From contig JBBPTG010000003.1 in assembly GCA_038093975.1 (NCBI GenBank), forward strand, positions 620,001-684,000: a stretch of DNA of 64,000 nucleotides, written 5' to 3'. The position numbers and the translations under genes were made by a program. The DNA is from Chalciporus piperatus (lineage: Eukaryota; Basidiomycota; Agaricomycetes; Boletales; Boletaceae). The notes beneath the pieces are model-generated. The model worked only from the letters and a program-made list of their open reading frames with translations, was not told where the DNA came from and did not search any database. Numbering within the stretch: the stretch's first letter is position 1; each line of letters opens with the position of its first letter. Shown piece by piece: positions 47,023 through 57,926 of this stretch.

Positions 47023-47934
47023 ATGGCAGACTCTAACGATCCTCTCGCGCCAAAGGTAAGTCTCCAAAATCACACCCTCGCAAACCCAATCGCCCCAGAT
47101 TACATCGACTCAATCGCGCCACCGATTTCACGAGACCAATAATCTAACACTGATCTGACCTGGATTACAGCAGGAAGAGGAGATTGATGCCCATTTCGAG
47201 CCCGTTATCAGACTCACAGAGCAGGTGGAGACAAAGACCCTTGAAGAAGACGAAACTGTCCTCTTCAAGATGTGAGTGCCAGCCATATATCGCGTCGACC
47301 CACTCTTCAACGTCGTGTCATCGATAAAAACTTACCTCGTTGCTTCAGGCGCGCAAAGCTTTTCCGGTTTGATGCCGCTGGTAACGAATGGAAGGAACGT
47401 GGAACGGGCGATGTCCGTCTGCTTCAGCACAAAGAGACGATGAAAGTCCGTCTGGTCATGAGACGCGACAAGACCCTCAAAGTCTGCGCCAACCATGCTA
47501 GTGCGTGATCCTCGTCATACCCCATAGTTTCTACTCCTGATACCGCGTGTAGTTACTAAGGACATGCTCCTTCAACTAAACATCGGTTCCGACAGGAGCT
47601 GGGTATGGAAAGTCGCTGCCGATTACGCAGAATCCCCACCTACATCCGAAACCCTCGCCATTCGCTTCGCGAACTCAGATCGTGAGATAACACGATTTTC
47701 AATGTGTGCCTGTCTAACTAATGTGTCCTTGTAGACGCCAAACAGTTCAAGAAGAAGTTTGAGGACGCCAAGATAATCAACGCAGGCGGAACGCCACCAA
47801 AGGATGAGGAGGAGGAGGAGGCAAAGGAAGCTGAGAAGGCGGAGGAGAAGGCGGAAGAGAAGGCTGAAGAGAAGGCTGAGGGCGACGCCGAGAAGAAGGA
47901 AGAAGCTGCTTCGGGAGAGAAGGAGGAGGAGTAA
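47023..47934 (+). CDS. YRB1: Ran-binding protein 1 (Yrb1)
   Basis: Stimulates RanGAP and releases Ran-GTP from transport receptors in the cytoplasm. Exons 47023-47055, 47171-47271, 47349-47500, 47553-47681, 47735-47934; 204 residues. The Ran-binding PH-like domain shows [60 protein letters not shown] and [10 protein letters not shown], with [17 protein letters not shown] at the end. A Glu/Lys-rich acidic tail ([12 protein letters not shown] repeats) follows. The acceptor of intron 1 is CAGCAG (47168-47173), so products with or without one Gln are possible. It starts 224 bp from the divergently transcribed p24 gene. Confidence 0.95.
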
Positions 47935-48258
47935 AGCTTGGTGCTCACGCGCCAGGATCGCCTTTCCCCCTTCTGCATCTTAGCACTTCATGATTTTCTC
48001 TTGCTGTAGCAGTGTGATCTCCCTCTTCCCGATTTCCATCTTATCATCCACTTGTGTTTCCAAATCACGATAATGTAGACCAACTTGTTCAACATTTACC
48101 TACAATTGTCACCAAATACCAGAAAGGAAGGCTATCCGTTGTAATCCAAGCATACATGTGCAGGAATTGTTGATGATACAAAACTGTTGTGGTAAGAACT
48201 GGTACATATGATTGTTCCGATAGGAGGAAAACCCGTATATCCAAAAGAAACAACAGAT
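47935..48258. other. Intergenic region (convergent 3' ends)
   Basis: Between the RanBP1 and ClpX stops. AT-rich with no recognised gene. Confidence 0.55.
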
Positions 48259-50531
48259 TTATACTTGTTGTTTCGTTGTTAGCTGTTCCTCATTGGCCCA
48301 GGCTGCCCAAAAAGCTGGGCCCTCTCCCCGCGACCAATACGTTGCTGGCTTTTTGCCAAGTACGACGTCCTCGTCGATAAGCACGTAACGAACGCTCTAA
48401 AACTAGTTAACAACTAAGCAGTCCAATGCCACAAAAACGCGTACCGATCCTGGGGCTTCATACATTGGTTCCAATAGCAATGTTTCCTGTGTATGCGCAT
48501 TAATCTCCTACTTGGATAGCAAGTTGTGTGTACTGACCATAATTCCCCTCAGTCCTCTTGCACCACCGCCTCTCTCCGAGGCTTTGCGACATATGCAATC
48601 GAGAGCCGCGCCCGTAAAACGAATTTCAACACCGGAGTAGCCGAATAGTGAAGTATATTGTGAGACAAGGGAGCCACGAACTTCAGTCAGGATGCGTCGT
48701 AGGTCGGGGACTGTGAGCGGGGCAAGGGTAGTTATAGAGGGTAGACGCGAGATGAACTCTGGTATGAACCTAAGGGTGTTCATGAGCTAAGTGTGATAGG
48801 AAATGAATAAAAACATAATTTACCCATATTTGACGAGATCTGGGACGCAGAGTGAATACACGTAGTGAGTCGAGCACAGGGTGCATCATACCTGACGGCT
48901 CTAATAAATCGACAATATTGTGAGGTGTTCTCCGGTTTGGTGTAAAGAATGGTAGAAATCCTTTGCTTTCCGATTCGTCGTCTTTAGGGGTGAGATCAGC
49001 GGTGAACCCGATGGACTGACAAATAAGGTGGGTCTTAATTGATTGAGCGCAAAAACAAATCACGTACACCTTTCGCTACCCTCCGCTTCACCAGACTGTC
49101 CAGACCAACGAATGCACCACTTAATATGAACAACACGTTAGACGTATCAATGCTATACGTATCCGGCCGTGCTGTCAATATATCAGTAATGAATTGAAGA
49201 CAACATGATAGACACCACCAACGCGGAGATGGGGGCTGTCCCCTTGTACCCGACCGCGACCGACCTTCTCCGGCTGCGGTTGGAGGTGGCTCAAGGCCAG
49301 AGGATTTGCCCTGAATGGTGACCACAGATCCCTCCATCATACGCAGTAAAGCCTGTTGCACACCCTCGCCACCGACATCGCGAGAGCCTTCGGCTCCCGT
49401 ACCACCCGACTTGCGAGCAATCTTGTCAACCTCATCAATATAGACGATGCCAGTGCTACACTGAAGCGTGAGATACTAGCCAAGATATGTTAGACGGCGT
49501 TAACGCTACCTGGCTCGAACAGGGTCCCAGTTTGCTGCTTGTAACTGCATGGATTGCTGTAGTGAGATTGACTTTCTAGGATAGCAATACCTACCAGTCG
49601 CTGAATTGCCATTTCCACATCCTCTCCCACATCTATGGTGAATTAGTGTGACATCTAGCGTTTAGAAACATTAGACTGACATCCTGCCTGATCAGGTAAT
49701 CTTCAGTGGAGTGGGCGATGGAAATGGAAACGACCACCTACTTGTGTGAAAGATGTTGCATCGCTGACAGAGAATGGCACGTCGAGGACTCTGGCCAATG
49801 TGCGTGCGAGGAGCGTCTTGCCTAGATTATATATCACACGCTGCAGCACTGAACGGTCAGAGTCAGACATGCTTACCGGAACCTGTCGGCCCTCTAGAGA
49901 GTTGAATTAGCGAGTGACTTTTGTCAAACTTTCGTTCTCCTTACATTACCAAAACGTTGCTTTTCTCAAACAGCGAGAACGCATGTCGAGATTGCAATGA
50001 CAAGTGTGGTGGGCTAAGGCGTTGTGGATGTGGATGTAATTGCGCTGATGCAACACCAGAGCCTGCGTCTCGGCCACCAAAATGGTTTCGCGCACCATCG
50101 ATGTTGCTGAGGGACACACCGCTGACTTGATTAATTGTGCTCCAGCTCTGAGCATCTGCTTGTTCTTCTGAAGCAGCGAGGTTGGCCCGCACTCGATTAT
50201 AGTGGTTGAACACACTGCAATTCGTCAACGCAAGACCCAGCACCTCTGTGGGGGAACACGCACGCCACGGAAAGGACTTTCTTCGCGCTCTCTTGCCCAA
50301 TCACATATTCGTCGAGATACTGCAAGAGCTGCATAGATGGATGATGAGTTTGCCTCAAAATCGCTTCAGACGGCATACCTGTCTCGGAGTTGCGAGCCCT
50401 GCTGGCCGCGCGAGTGAATCATCTGGTTCCTCTCGTGGGGTATACTCATAAGACTGTGCTTGCGTTCGAAGACGGCGGGTAAGGACTCGAAGAGAGCGAC
50501 TATGTCGGGCGAGTTGCCTGCTGGATAACAT
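48259..50531 (-). CDS. MCX1: Mitochondrial ClpX-type AAA+ unfoldase (Mcx1)
   Basis: Unfolds matrix proteins; ClpX partners ClpP where present and activates ALA synthase in yeast. Exons on the minus strand: 50379-50531, 50264-50328, 49945-50214, 49877-49893, 49742-49821, 49681-49687 (7 nt), 49595-49632, 49510-49544, 49219-49455, 49068-49152, 48892-49015, 48824-48839, 48538-48769, 48445-48486, 48259-48396. The arginine-rich start [20 protein letters not shown] is a mitochondrial presequence. [20 protein letters not shown], Walker A GPTGSGKT (built from two exons), [15 protein letters not shown], Walker [38 protein letters not shown] and [14 protein letters not shown] fit ClpX. The zinc-binding domain of bacterial ClpX is absent. 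The intron near 49153-49218 is ambiguous; several acceptors keep frame. Confidence 0.92.
49681..49687 (-). other. 7-nt micro-exon of ClpX
   Basis: On the coding strand: ...ctgatcag|gcaggat|gtcagt.... It supplies Ala-Gly and the first base of Tyr of the invariant AGYVGEDV motif just after the Walker A exon. Skipping it breaks the frame. Confidence 0.92.
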
Positions 50532-50657
50532 TCTGGAGTAGTTGTACAGCCAATTGATCGTCAGAGTAGCGACGTCACAGCTCTACAGTAAATTGGTAAT
50601 ACGCTCAACTAAATAAATAAGTTTGGAAGGCCACCTGCGTGGCAAAGCCCGCTACGT

Positions 50658-51153
50658 TCACACGTTCCGATTAGGGTGCCCTCGCGCCGTTTCCTCATGG
50701 GACAGTAAGCCATCAGTTATAAGCACTTCTGCGGAGCCGGAGGCCTGATTACCTCCGAGATCGCGCAACCGTTGATGTAGCGATGCCAAATCATCCTCTG
50801 AATCGCAATGCACGAGACCCAAAGCACAACATATAGATTGCAACCGAGAACGTGATAGCTCCTTAGAACCTTGGCGACAAAGATAATCGATCACACCTCC
50901 ATCTCCGTACCGCAAAGAGTCCTGAAATCCTACAGCATCCCGAAATTGGGAACAAGCTGACCCAGTACCAAAAGACCAACAATCTCGTACGAGATGGCGA
51001 CATAGCTCTTGTCGGACCTCGTCGGCCCCCCCAACCATGAAATCTGATGTTGCTGTATAACATCGAACAACAAGTAATCAGCCATCGTAAAGAGGGACTC
51101 GTGTGTATCACCCGAAAACAAAGAATACACATCACCACACATGTCCGAAGGTA
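50658..51153 (-). pseudogene. 3' part of an unknown gene disrupted by the transposon
   Basis: Minus-strand open frame that continues from the part beyond the transposon. It reads SDMCGDVYSLFSGDTHESLF then LFDVIQQHQISWLGG. A run of seven G at 51024-51032 (coding strand) then puts the rest, ADEVRQELCRHLVRDCWSFG to the stop at 50658, in another frame; one extra G would restore continuity. The region includes a SAP-like helical stretch (ELSRSRLQSICCALGL). I do not recognise the family; it may itself come from a repetitive mushroom gene family. Confidence 0.65.
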
Positions 51154-51170
51154 CAGTTGGGGACAATCAA
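51154..51170 (+). repeat. Left terminal inverted repeat of the transposon
   Basis: 17 bp, perfect inverse of 54303-54319. With the flanking TA and one chance base the identity covers 20 bp (51151-51170). Confidence 0.92.
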
Positions 51171-51466
51171 TCTCAGCAAATTTGACGAGCGATTTTTCTC
51201 GACCGCTACACTGATTCGGATACACTCTATGTCATGCAGACTAGCTAGTTAGGCTCTAGGCTTGATAATTACACGAGCGGATCATCCAAAAATGTACTTA
51301 TGTTACCCACTGACACACTAAAATTTGGCCGGTACCCCCCCAAAATAGATAAAAATATGAAAAAATGTGCAATCACCTCCTTTCGCTGAGCAGGAAATAA
51401 CCCTGCAAGAAATGAGAGCCGATTATTGATGAGAGCCATGAAAATTTAACTCCTCCGACACCTCTA

Positions 51467-54134
51467 ATGCCACGCGGCCGACCAAGGAAGAGACCAAGGA
51501 ACATCTCTGGGCTCCGTGGTCAAGCTCCACATACTTCTCGTAAAAACGGAGACAATTTACGAGCTATGGATGACTCGGATCAGCATGACTCAGAATCAGA
51601 TGAAGAATTCGAGAATACACTTGTTGTTGCCTTTGATGGCCTGAAGATCAACTTTGAGGAAGCTTATGGTGACAATAATGATTCAGACTTGTCTGATATC
51701 GACGAGGAGATCGAGTTGGGGATCTTGGAGGACGAAGAATTCGGGAAAAAACTTGCGGAGATGGTCGAGAAAGAAGAGGAGAAGGATCCTGAGTGGATTC
51801 CAGACAGGCTGCGAAGAAAAAGGCAGCAGCATGCAGCGGAGAAGAAGTGTAAGTGTCTGATACTCGAGAGATCAAATACTCCTCACCTGAATGAAATCAG
51901 CACGCCCGAAAACGTACCAAAAGGGCCCAGATGTTATGAGCAAATCGGACCGCACCCAGCGACGCTACAGGGCACAATGGAGGACCCAAACTGCGCTTGA
52001 TGCGTTCGGTTTCACGAGCAAGGTGGCTGCTGTGAGTTCGGCATCAGTGGTGGGCTCGAGTGACAGCGACGGCCAAGGTCGAGAGCCCCAACATCGCCCA
52101 GAACCAGGCTGTTTGCTACCGAGGGTGCGACGGGCCTCTGTGCTCTCGATTTCATCCGCTGAGAGCTCCGAACAGCCACCAGACGATGAAGAGCCAAGGG
52201 CAGCTCAGTCCGATGAGGATCGCGACCTTGACGAGTCGGGGAAATGGTTACACGCAGCGAACGAGTCGGGGGGGCAGTTGGATGCAGAGGCGGAGTCGGA
52301 GGCTGCGGGAGGTGACGACGAGGAAGGCGAGGCTGAGGATTGGGAAAATGAGCTTGACGACGCAATTCGAGGGCCTACCGCTGATATCAAGGACTGGAAA
52401 ACGCTTCGTGAGCAAATCAAGACTGATTTGAAGAATAAACACAAGACTTTACCCCTTTCTCAAGTCAACCAGCTCATGATCCTCTCGAACTTCGCCACCC
52501 TTCGCTTGAAGGGCTCCTCCCGTATTTCCGCAAGTCTCGAGATTGCACGTCAGTGGCAAGAAGGCACTGGGACATGGTTTGCGCGCCGTGTCCGTGCATT
52601 GGCACGTCATTATCAAGTCTTCGAGCAACTTCCACAAGAGAAGCGAGGCGGAAAACAACAGGCACGCTCGTTCCTTCATGATGAATCAGTACAGGCTCGT
52701 TGTCGGACATGGCTATCAAACATACCAACTGGTCAAGTCACCCCTCACAAACTGCAGCAAGCAGTCCAGACAGTCATCTTTCCCGAACTCGGAATCGTGC
52801 CAAAACAACCGATCAGTTTGCGTACCGCTCGTCGATGGCTAATCAAACTTGGTTGGCGACGCACTGCAATCCGGAAGGGTGTTTACATGGATGGCCACGA
52901 ACGTGATGATGTTGTGAAGTATCGCACCGAGATCTATCTGCCTACCATGCTTGCACTTGAGCGTCGTATGGTAAAATTTGAAGGTCCCGAACTTGTGCGT
53001 GTCGAGCCAACTCTTGAGCCTGGCGAACGACGCATCAAACCATATTACCATGATGAGTGCTGCTTTCATGCAAATGATAACACGCAAAGTGCTTGGTATG
53101 TTTCGTTGTGCCTTTTCGAGTTATCCTTGTTCTTGTCTCACTGAGTTCCATAGGCTTCGTCCTGGCGAGCAGGTCCTCCGTAAAAAGGGAAAAGGTCGGC
53201 TCATCCATGTCTCTGATTTCGTCAATGAGGAGGATGGTCGACTTGTCTTGCGAGGTGACGATAACGAGATCGTTAAGGACGCACGTCGAATCATTTTCCC
53301 AGGAGCCAATGGCGACAGCTGGTGGACGCACGAAAACCTTCTTGAACAGATCAAAGCTGCAATTCACATTCACGAAGAGGCTAATGGACCTGATGTTCAA
53401 GCCTTATTCATCTTTGATAACTCGTCAGCCCATGCTTCATTACCCCCTGATGCCTTACGTGCATTCGACATGAACCGGTCTGACGGCGGGAAACAACGCA
53501 AACAGCGCGACACAGTTATCCCTCAATCAAACCCAGATCCCACAAAGCGTGGACTTATCCAGAATATGACAACTCCACAGGGTCAGCCAAAAGGCCTGAA
53601 AACCGTGCTTGAGGAGCGGGGATTTGACATTCAAGGTTTACGGGCAAAATGTTCTCCTGTCTGCCCTTTCGAGAGCACAGGTTGTTGCATGGCAAGGTTG
53701 CTGAGTCAGCAGGAGGACTTTTGTAACCAGATTTCAATGCTCGAAGAGCTGATCAAAGATGCAGGACATGAATGTATCTTTCTGCCGAAGTTTCACTGTG
53801 AGCTCAATCCAATTGAAATGGTGAGGTTCTCTATTATCCACTCGAGAGATCCTCTGCTGAATTTTCTTGACAGTACTGGGGCTGGTGCAAATATCGCTAT
53901 CGCCAAATAATCAAGCCAAACTTTGCGGTGGCGAAGGAAGCTGCAATCAATGTGCTTGATTCGTGTCCTGCAGAGGTAATCCGGCGGTTTATTAATCGGT
54001 CGTACCGCTTCTTGAGTGCCTATCGGCTGGGACTTACAGGAAAGGCTGCTGATTGGGCTGTGCGTAAACAGAAACAGCACCGACAAGTGTCTCAGAGTGC
54101 CATGATGGCAATTGAGGCAATGCTCAACCCATAG
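51467..54134 (+). CDS. DDE-superfamily transposase
   Basis: Cuts and pastes the element. Exons 51467-51848, 51901-53095, 53154-53820 and 53874-54134; 834 residues. The N-terminus RGRPRKRPR is an AT-hook-like DNA-binding motif, followed by long acidic disordered stretches. A helix-turn-helix-like part (SLRTARRWLIKLGWRRTAI) precedes the catalytic core. Catalytic residues are the Asp in YYHDECCFHAND, the Asp in ALFIFDNSSAHA and the Glu in KFHCELNPIEMYWGWCKYRY. The last is completed across intron 3. GKGRLIHVSDFVNEEDGRL is a typical stretch of this fungal group. Superfamily placement as Tc1/mariner-IS630-like rests on TA duplication, CAGT ends and motif order; the exact clade is uncertain. Confidence 0.88.
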
Positions 54135-54302
54135 ATTAGACTAAAATATTTGTTCAAAAGTCGCGAAAATTTGGCCACCAAAAAACATCGTGGGAAAAAC
54201 CTCGGAGGTCTGTTTTCAAGCATATTTCGACTATCTGAGCCCAACCACAAGCTCCATTTGCCCAAATAAAAACATCCTAGCCTTGTACCGAATTGGAGGG
54301 CT

Positions 54303-54319
54303 TTGATTGTCCCCAACTG
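54303..54319 (-). repeat. Right terminal inverted repeat of the transposon
   Basis: TTGATTGTCCCCAACTG, exact reverse complement of 51154-51170, followed by TA at 54320-54321. Confidence 0.92.
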
Positions 54320-54688
54320 TACATCCTCATCCTCGACCTGCATATCTTCAAAACCACAATTCGCACGTGAGGTTTGCGACACATTCAACGAACCATTGAC
54401 GACAGCTCGATCGCTGCCAATCCAGTCGTTACCGACAATCAAGTCAACACCATCAATATGGTGATTCGAAAGAACAGGAGAAACATCCGTCGTAAACGAC
54501 ACGCGCTCATAAAGCGCTGCAAGAACTCCTGTCCGACACATCGTAGCGTCGAACGTAAGAGTTCGCGGGAGCGAAGCATCGAATCGGACGCAAACACGGC
54601 ACCCGTCGAACAAACCTGGGTACGAGTTGAACTAAACGAAAGGCCGAAGAGACGGAAACTCACCTGGAACCAAATCGGAAGTATTCAT
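54320..54688 (-). pseudogene. 5' part of the unknown gene disrupted by the transposon
   Basis: A likely start ATG is at 54688, with a first exon 54664-54688 (MNTSDLVP), a 48-bp intron and a second exon from 54615 to the transposon. The protein reads GLFDGCRVCVRFDASLPRTL and later HIDGVDLIVGNDWIGSDRAV. VDLIVGNDWIG resembles the second half of retropepsin-like folds, as seen in several repetitive fungal families. Reading across the insertion with one TA gives EDEDVPSDM in frame with the part at 50658-51153. Function unknown; more 5' exons are possible. Confidence 0.65.
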
Positions 54689-54927
54689 GGCCACGGACGA
54701 CGCAAAAATCAGCGGAAGACGACGAGGGAAGTTATTCGCACAGACGACGAAAGCTTCGCTGGCACTTCACTTCGAGAAAGGAGCTCTCTGCCAAGTTAAA
54801 CCTTACATAACATGTGGCTGATTGTGGCTGACGCCAAGACGCAAATCGGCCTGCCAAAAATCGAAATTAGTGCACAACACAACCCACTACTTACGTAGCG
54901 GGAATCGTAATTCTGTTTCCTACCACC

Positions 54928-57404
54928 ATGGATCGTCGCCGCTCGCGTTCACCTGCACACGATACTAGGGAGGATAGACACCACCGCTCGTCCAGACCAG
55001 ACGACGGCGTGAGTCATAGCAGACGCGACCGTGACGAATATTCAAAACGTCGACACGATCGGGAAGACAGCGCGGACAGAGACAGGGATGACCATTCACA
55101 TCGCAGAAGGGACCGGAGCACAAGCAGGGACAAAGACGACGACGACCGCAAGGCAAAGAAGTAAGTCTTTCAACTCTCTACCGTATTTCACCGTGGCTCA
55201 TTGTTACTCCTAGACGAAAGCGCGACAAGTCAGAGGAACGCAGGGCTAGGAAAGCGGAGAAGAAGAGAATAAAGGAAGAGGAAGAGCTTCGTCAGGTCGC
55301 AGAACTTAGTGTTTACAGCGCAACGGACAATCCATTCCACGATGTCAACCTCGGACAACAATTCCGCTGGCACAAGAAGAACGAGAAAGAAAGGAAACAA
55401 GGTCTGTCCTTGGCAGAGGCGCAACACAAGGATGCCATTCGAAGACAGGAGGCACAAGAGGAGCTGGAGCGCCTAAAACGCAGAAGAGCGGAAAGAGAGG
55501 TAGAACAGAGACTACGGGAAGAGGAAGAGCTCAAGATGCAGAGGTTGGCCGAATCCGCTCAGATGTCAGACTGGATAGCCAAGGATGGCGAGTTTCAACT
55601 TGAGCAAGAGCGAGCCCGAGCAGTCATTCGCATCAAAGAGAAGAGAGCCAAGGCCGTCGATTTCCTGGCGCTCAATCTTCGTTATGTCCATCCTGTAAAC
55701 GATGAAGAAGTGGAAGACACAGGTCTGGAAATTGATCTGGATGAACCCTACAATATCCTTGATGTACGCCTGCTCGCCTCGGTGACTACTGCTTGGCTCA
55801 CGAGACCCACAGAACCTTTCCTTGGACCAAGTAGAAGAGCTCCACGATGATATCGAGCGTTACCTTTCCCTTGAAGATTCTGACATTAACATTGATTTCT
55901 GGACCGTACGTTGGGGTGTGCTTCGCCGTTTGTAATTTCATACCATTAACCATTCCGTATTCCACTAGAACATGATGGTCGTCTGCAAGGATCGTCTGGA
56001 GAGAATCAAAGCCAATCAACGTATGGGCGAAGCGGCTGCTGCCGCCGTTGAAGCAGATATAACATCTCTTCTTTCCGGCAAGAGCTACGAACACCTTGCG
56101 GTACTGCAAAAGCAAATTCAAGCCAAGCTTGCCAGCGGTGAACCTGTTGACACTGATTATTGGGAAGGGCTATTGAAGAAGTTGCTCGTCTGGAAAGCTA
56201 AGGTACTTTGGGCTCATATAACCTGGCTTCTTACATATTGACACGGTTCTTAGGCTAAACTGAAGAGTTTGCACGAAGTCGTTGTTCGTAATCGATTAGA
56301 ACAACTCCGGAAACGACAAAGAGACGAGGCGTTGCTGGCTCAGGAGGAGTTATTGGCTGGTGTCGTCCAATCAGCCGTGAAAGGCATGCCAGACGCCCGC
56401 GTTGTAATGTCCAGTGAAGCTCGCGACTCCGAGGTTCCACCCGAAGATATCGAACCTTACAATCGCTCCATGAGCCCGCCACTCGTTGATATCACCAAAT
56501 TGCGACCCGAAGAGCGCGACATTGACATCGTGACAGAGAAAGACGAGCTCCGAGCCTTGGTGTGCCATCTTCAAAGTGGTATCCTTCACATTTCCTAACA
56601 TATTTATCCAGCTGGAACAACGCCGCACGGTGGCTGCTTCCCGCTACGTGCCCAAGGCTGTCCAGCCTGTCGTTCAGGAGGAGGTACCCGAGGTCGCGAG
56701 TGGCGCCGATCTTGCCTCCGAGGCTCTGTATAGAGCGGAGGCAGAGAAGGAACTTGACGAGGAAGAGGAGTTGTTCAACCTCGAGGAGGATATTGCCCAT
56801 CCTACGCCTTACAACTGGGAAGACAAATATCGCCCGCGCAAGCCGCGTTACTTCAACCGTGTGCACACTGGTTATGAGTGGAACAAATATAATCAGACGC
56901 ACTACGAGTACGTGTTTTTATTCATGTTTCATATCCTCCTAATGTCGCGATTCACAGTGTGGATAACCCCCCGCCTAAAGTTGTGCAAGGTTACAAGGTA
57001 TGCGCTTTTCTTCTATTTATAGAACCTAGCACTGATGTCGTCTAGTTCAATATATTCTACCCAGACCTCATCGACAAATCGAAGGCACCTACATACAAGA
57101 TTGTTAAGGAGCCAGGCAACGAGGACACAGTTCTCTTACACTTCAGCGCAGGCCCTCCTTACGAAGATATCGCCTTTAGGATTGTCAACCGAGAATGGGA
57201 GTTTTCGCATAAACGGTAAGTGACATGCGATCCACATGTCATACCCTGAGGAGCACCACACTGACTGTGACCGCCAGTGGCTTCCGGAGTAGCTTCGACC
57301 GAGGGTGTCTTTCCCTCTGGTTCAATTTCCGTCGCAATGTAGGTGCTCCTGTTACTTTGATTTTGTCAGACTGCTCATCCACACACCAGTTTTACCGCAA
57401 GTAG
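54928..57404 (+). CDS. Cactin, spliceosome-associated protein
   Basis: Cactin homologues (fission yeast Cay1) act in pre-mRNA splicing and telomere or signalling control. Ten exons: 54928-55160, 55214-55763, 55813-55905, 55969-56202, 56254-56559, 56612-56907, 56958-56997, 57046-57215, 57278-57338, 57390-57404; 665 residues. The N-terminus is an RS/RD-rich domain. DNPFHDVNLGQQFRWHKKNE and KDGEFQLEQERARAVIRIKE start the central helical region. The C-terminal CactinC domain reads YNWEDKYRPRKPRYFNRVHT, GYEWNKYNQTHYD, FNIFYPDLIDKSKAP and ends RSSFDRGCLSLWFNFRRNFY. The end residues FYRK are encoded by a 15-nt last exon. Confidence 0.96.
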
Positions 57405-57926
57405 ACGTGTTATGACTCGTGTTTGGTGTGTGAAGTGTATCATTTCTAGGTTTCATAATGTAAAGTTGGCTGCTTTTTTATGTTGTTCCGGTGCTTACAA
57501 TGTCAAATGACCATTGCAAATCCCGCCCGGCCCTACTTTACAACACAAGTGTGGTCCCGAGCGGAAGCAAACGCAAGGTCTTTTGTGACATCCGTTTTGT
57601 GCTTAAATCCACTTTCCTTTTCCGGATCCATGTAAGGAACGCTTCGCCCAGAATGGACCCTCCTGTGGACCAGTTCGCGCGGCTTTGTGCTACTTATAAA
57701 CCGTCGCCACACCTTCCTCCCTTTCACGCTTCCCTTCAGTTCCACAGCCCGCTTCTCCCTGCGTTTGGTGTGGCGGCAGTGCACCCACCCGCTTTGTTTG
57801 ACTTGACACGCTACCTCTGATGCCAAAGCGGTTGCTATTTAGAGGATCGAGGAAATGGTACAAAAGGACGCCGCAACCACTCCTCCGATCCCATAAACAT
57901 TATTCTGTCTTCCTCTCATCAACACC
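57405..57926. other. Intergenic region between Cactin and the cyclin
   Basis: Cactin 3' UTR and cyclin promoter. The short frame at 57491-57820 has no family features. Confidence 0.55.

Larger units (their letters stand above)
51154..54319 (+). mobile_element. Complete DDE transposon (Tc1/mariner-like ends, TA target duplication)
   Basis: Starts CAGTTGGGGACAATCAA and ends with its exact reverse complement. TA flanks both sides (51152-51153 and 54320-54321). It carries one intron-containing transposase gene with an uninterrupted 834-residue frame, about 310 bp of left and 185 bp of right non-coding sequence, and AAAATTTGGCC near both ends. Perfect terminal repeats and an intact gene suggest recent insertion. 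It lies inside a minus-strand host gene. Confidence 0.9.

Noticed and set aside
57491..57820. 109-codon frame between Cactin and the cyclin
   Set aside because: No domain, no conserved feature, and position fits a promoter/UTR.
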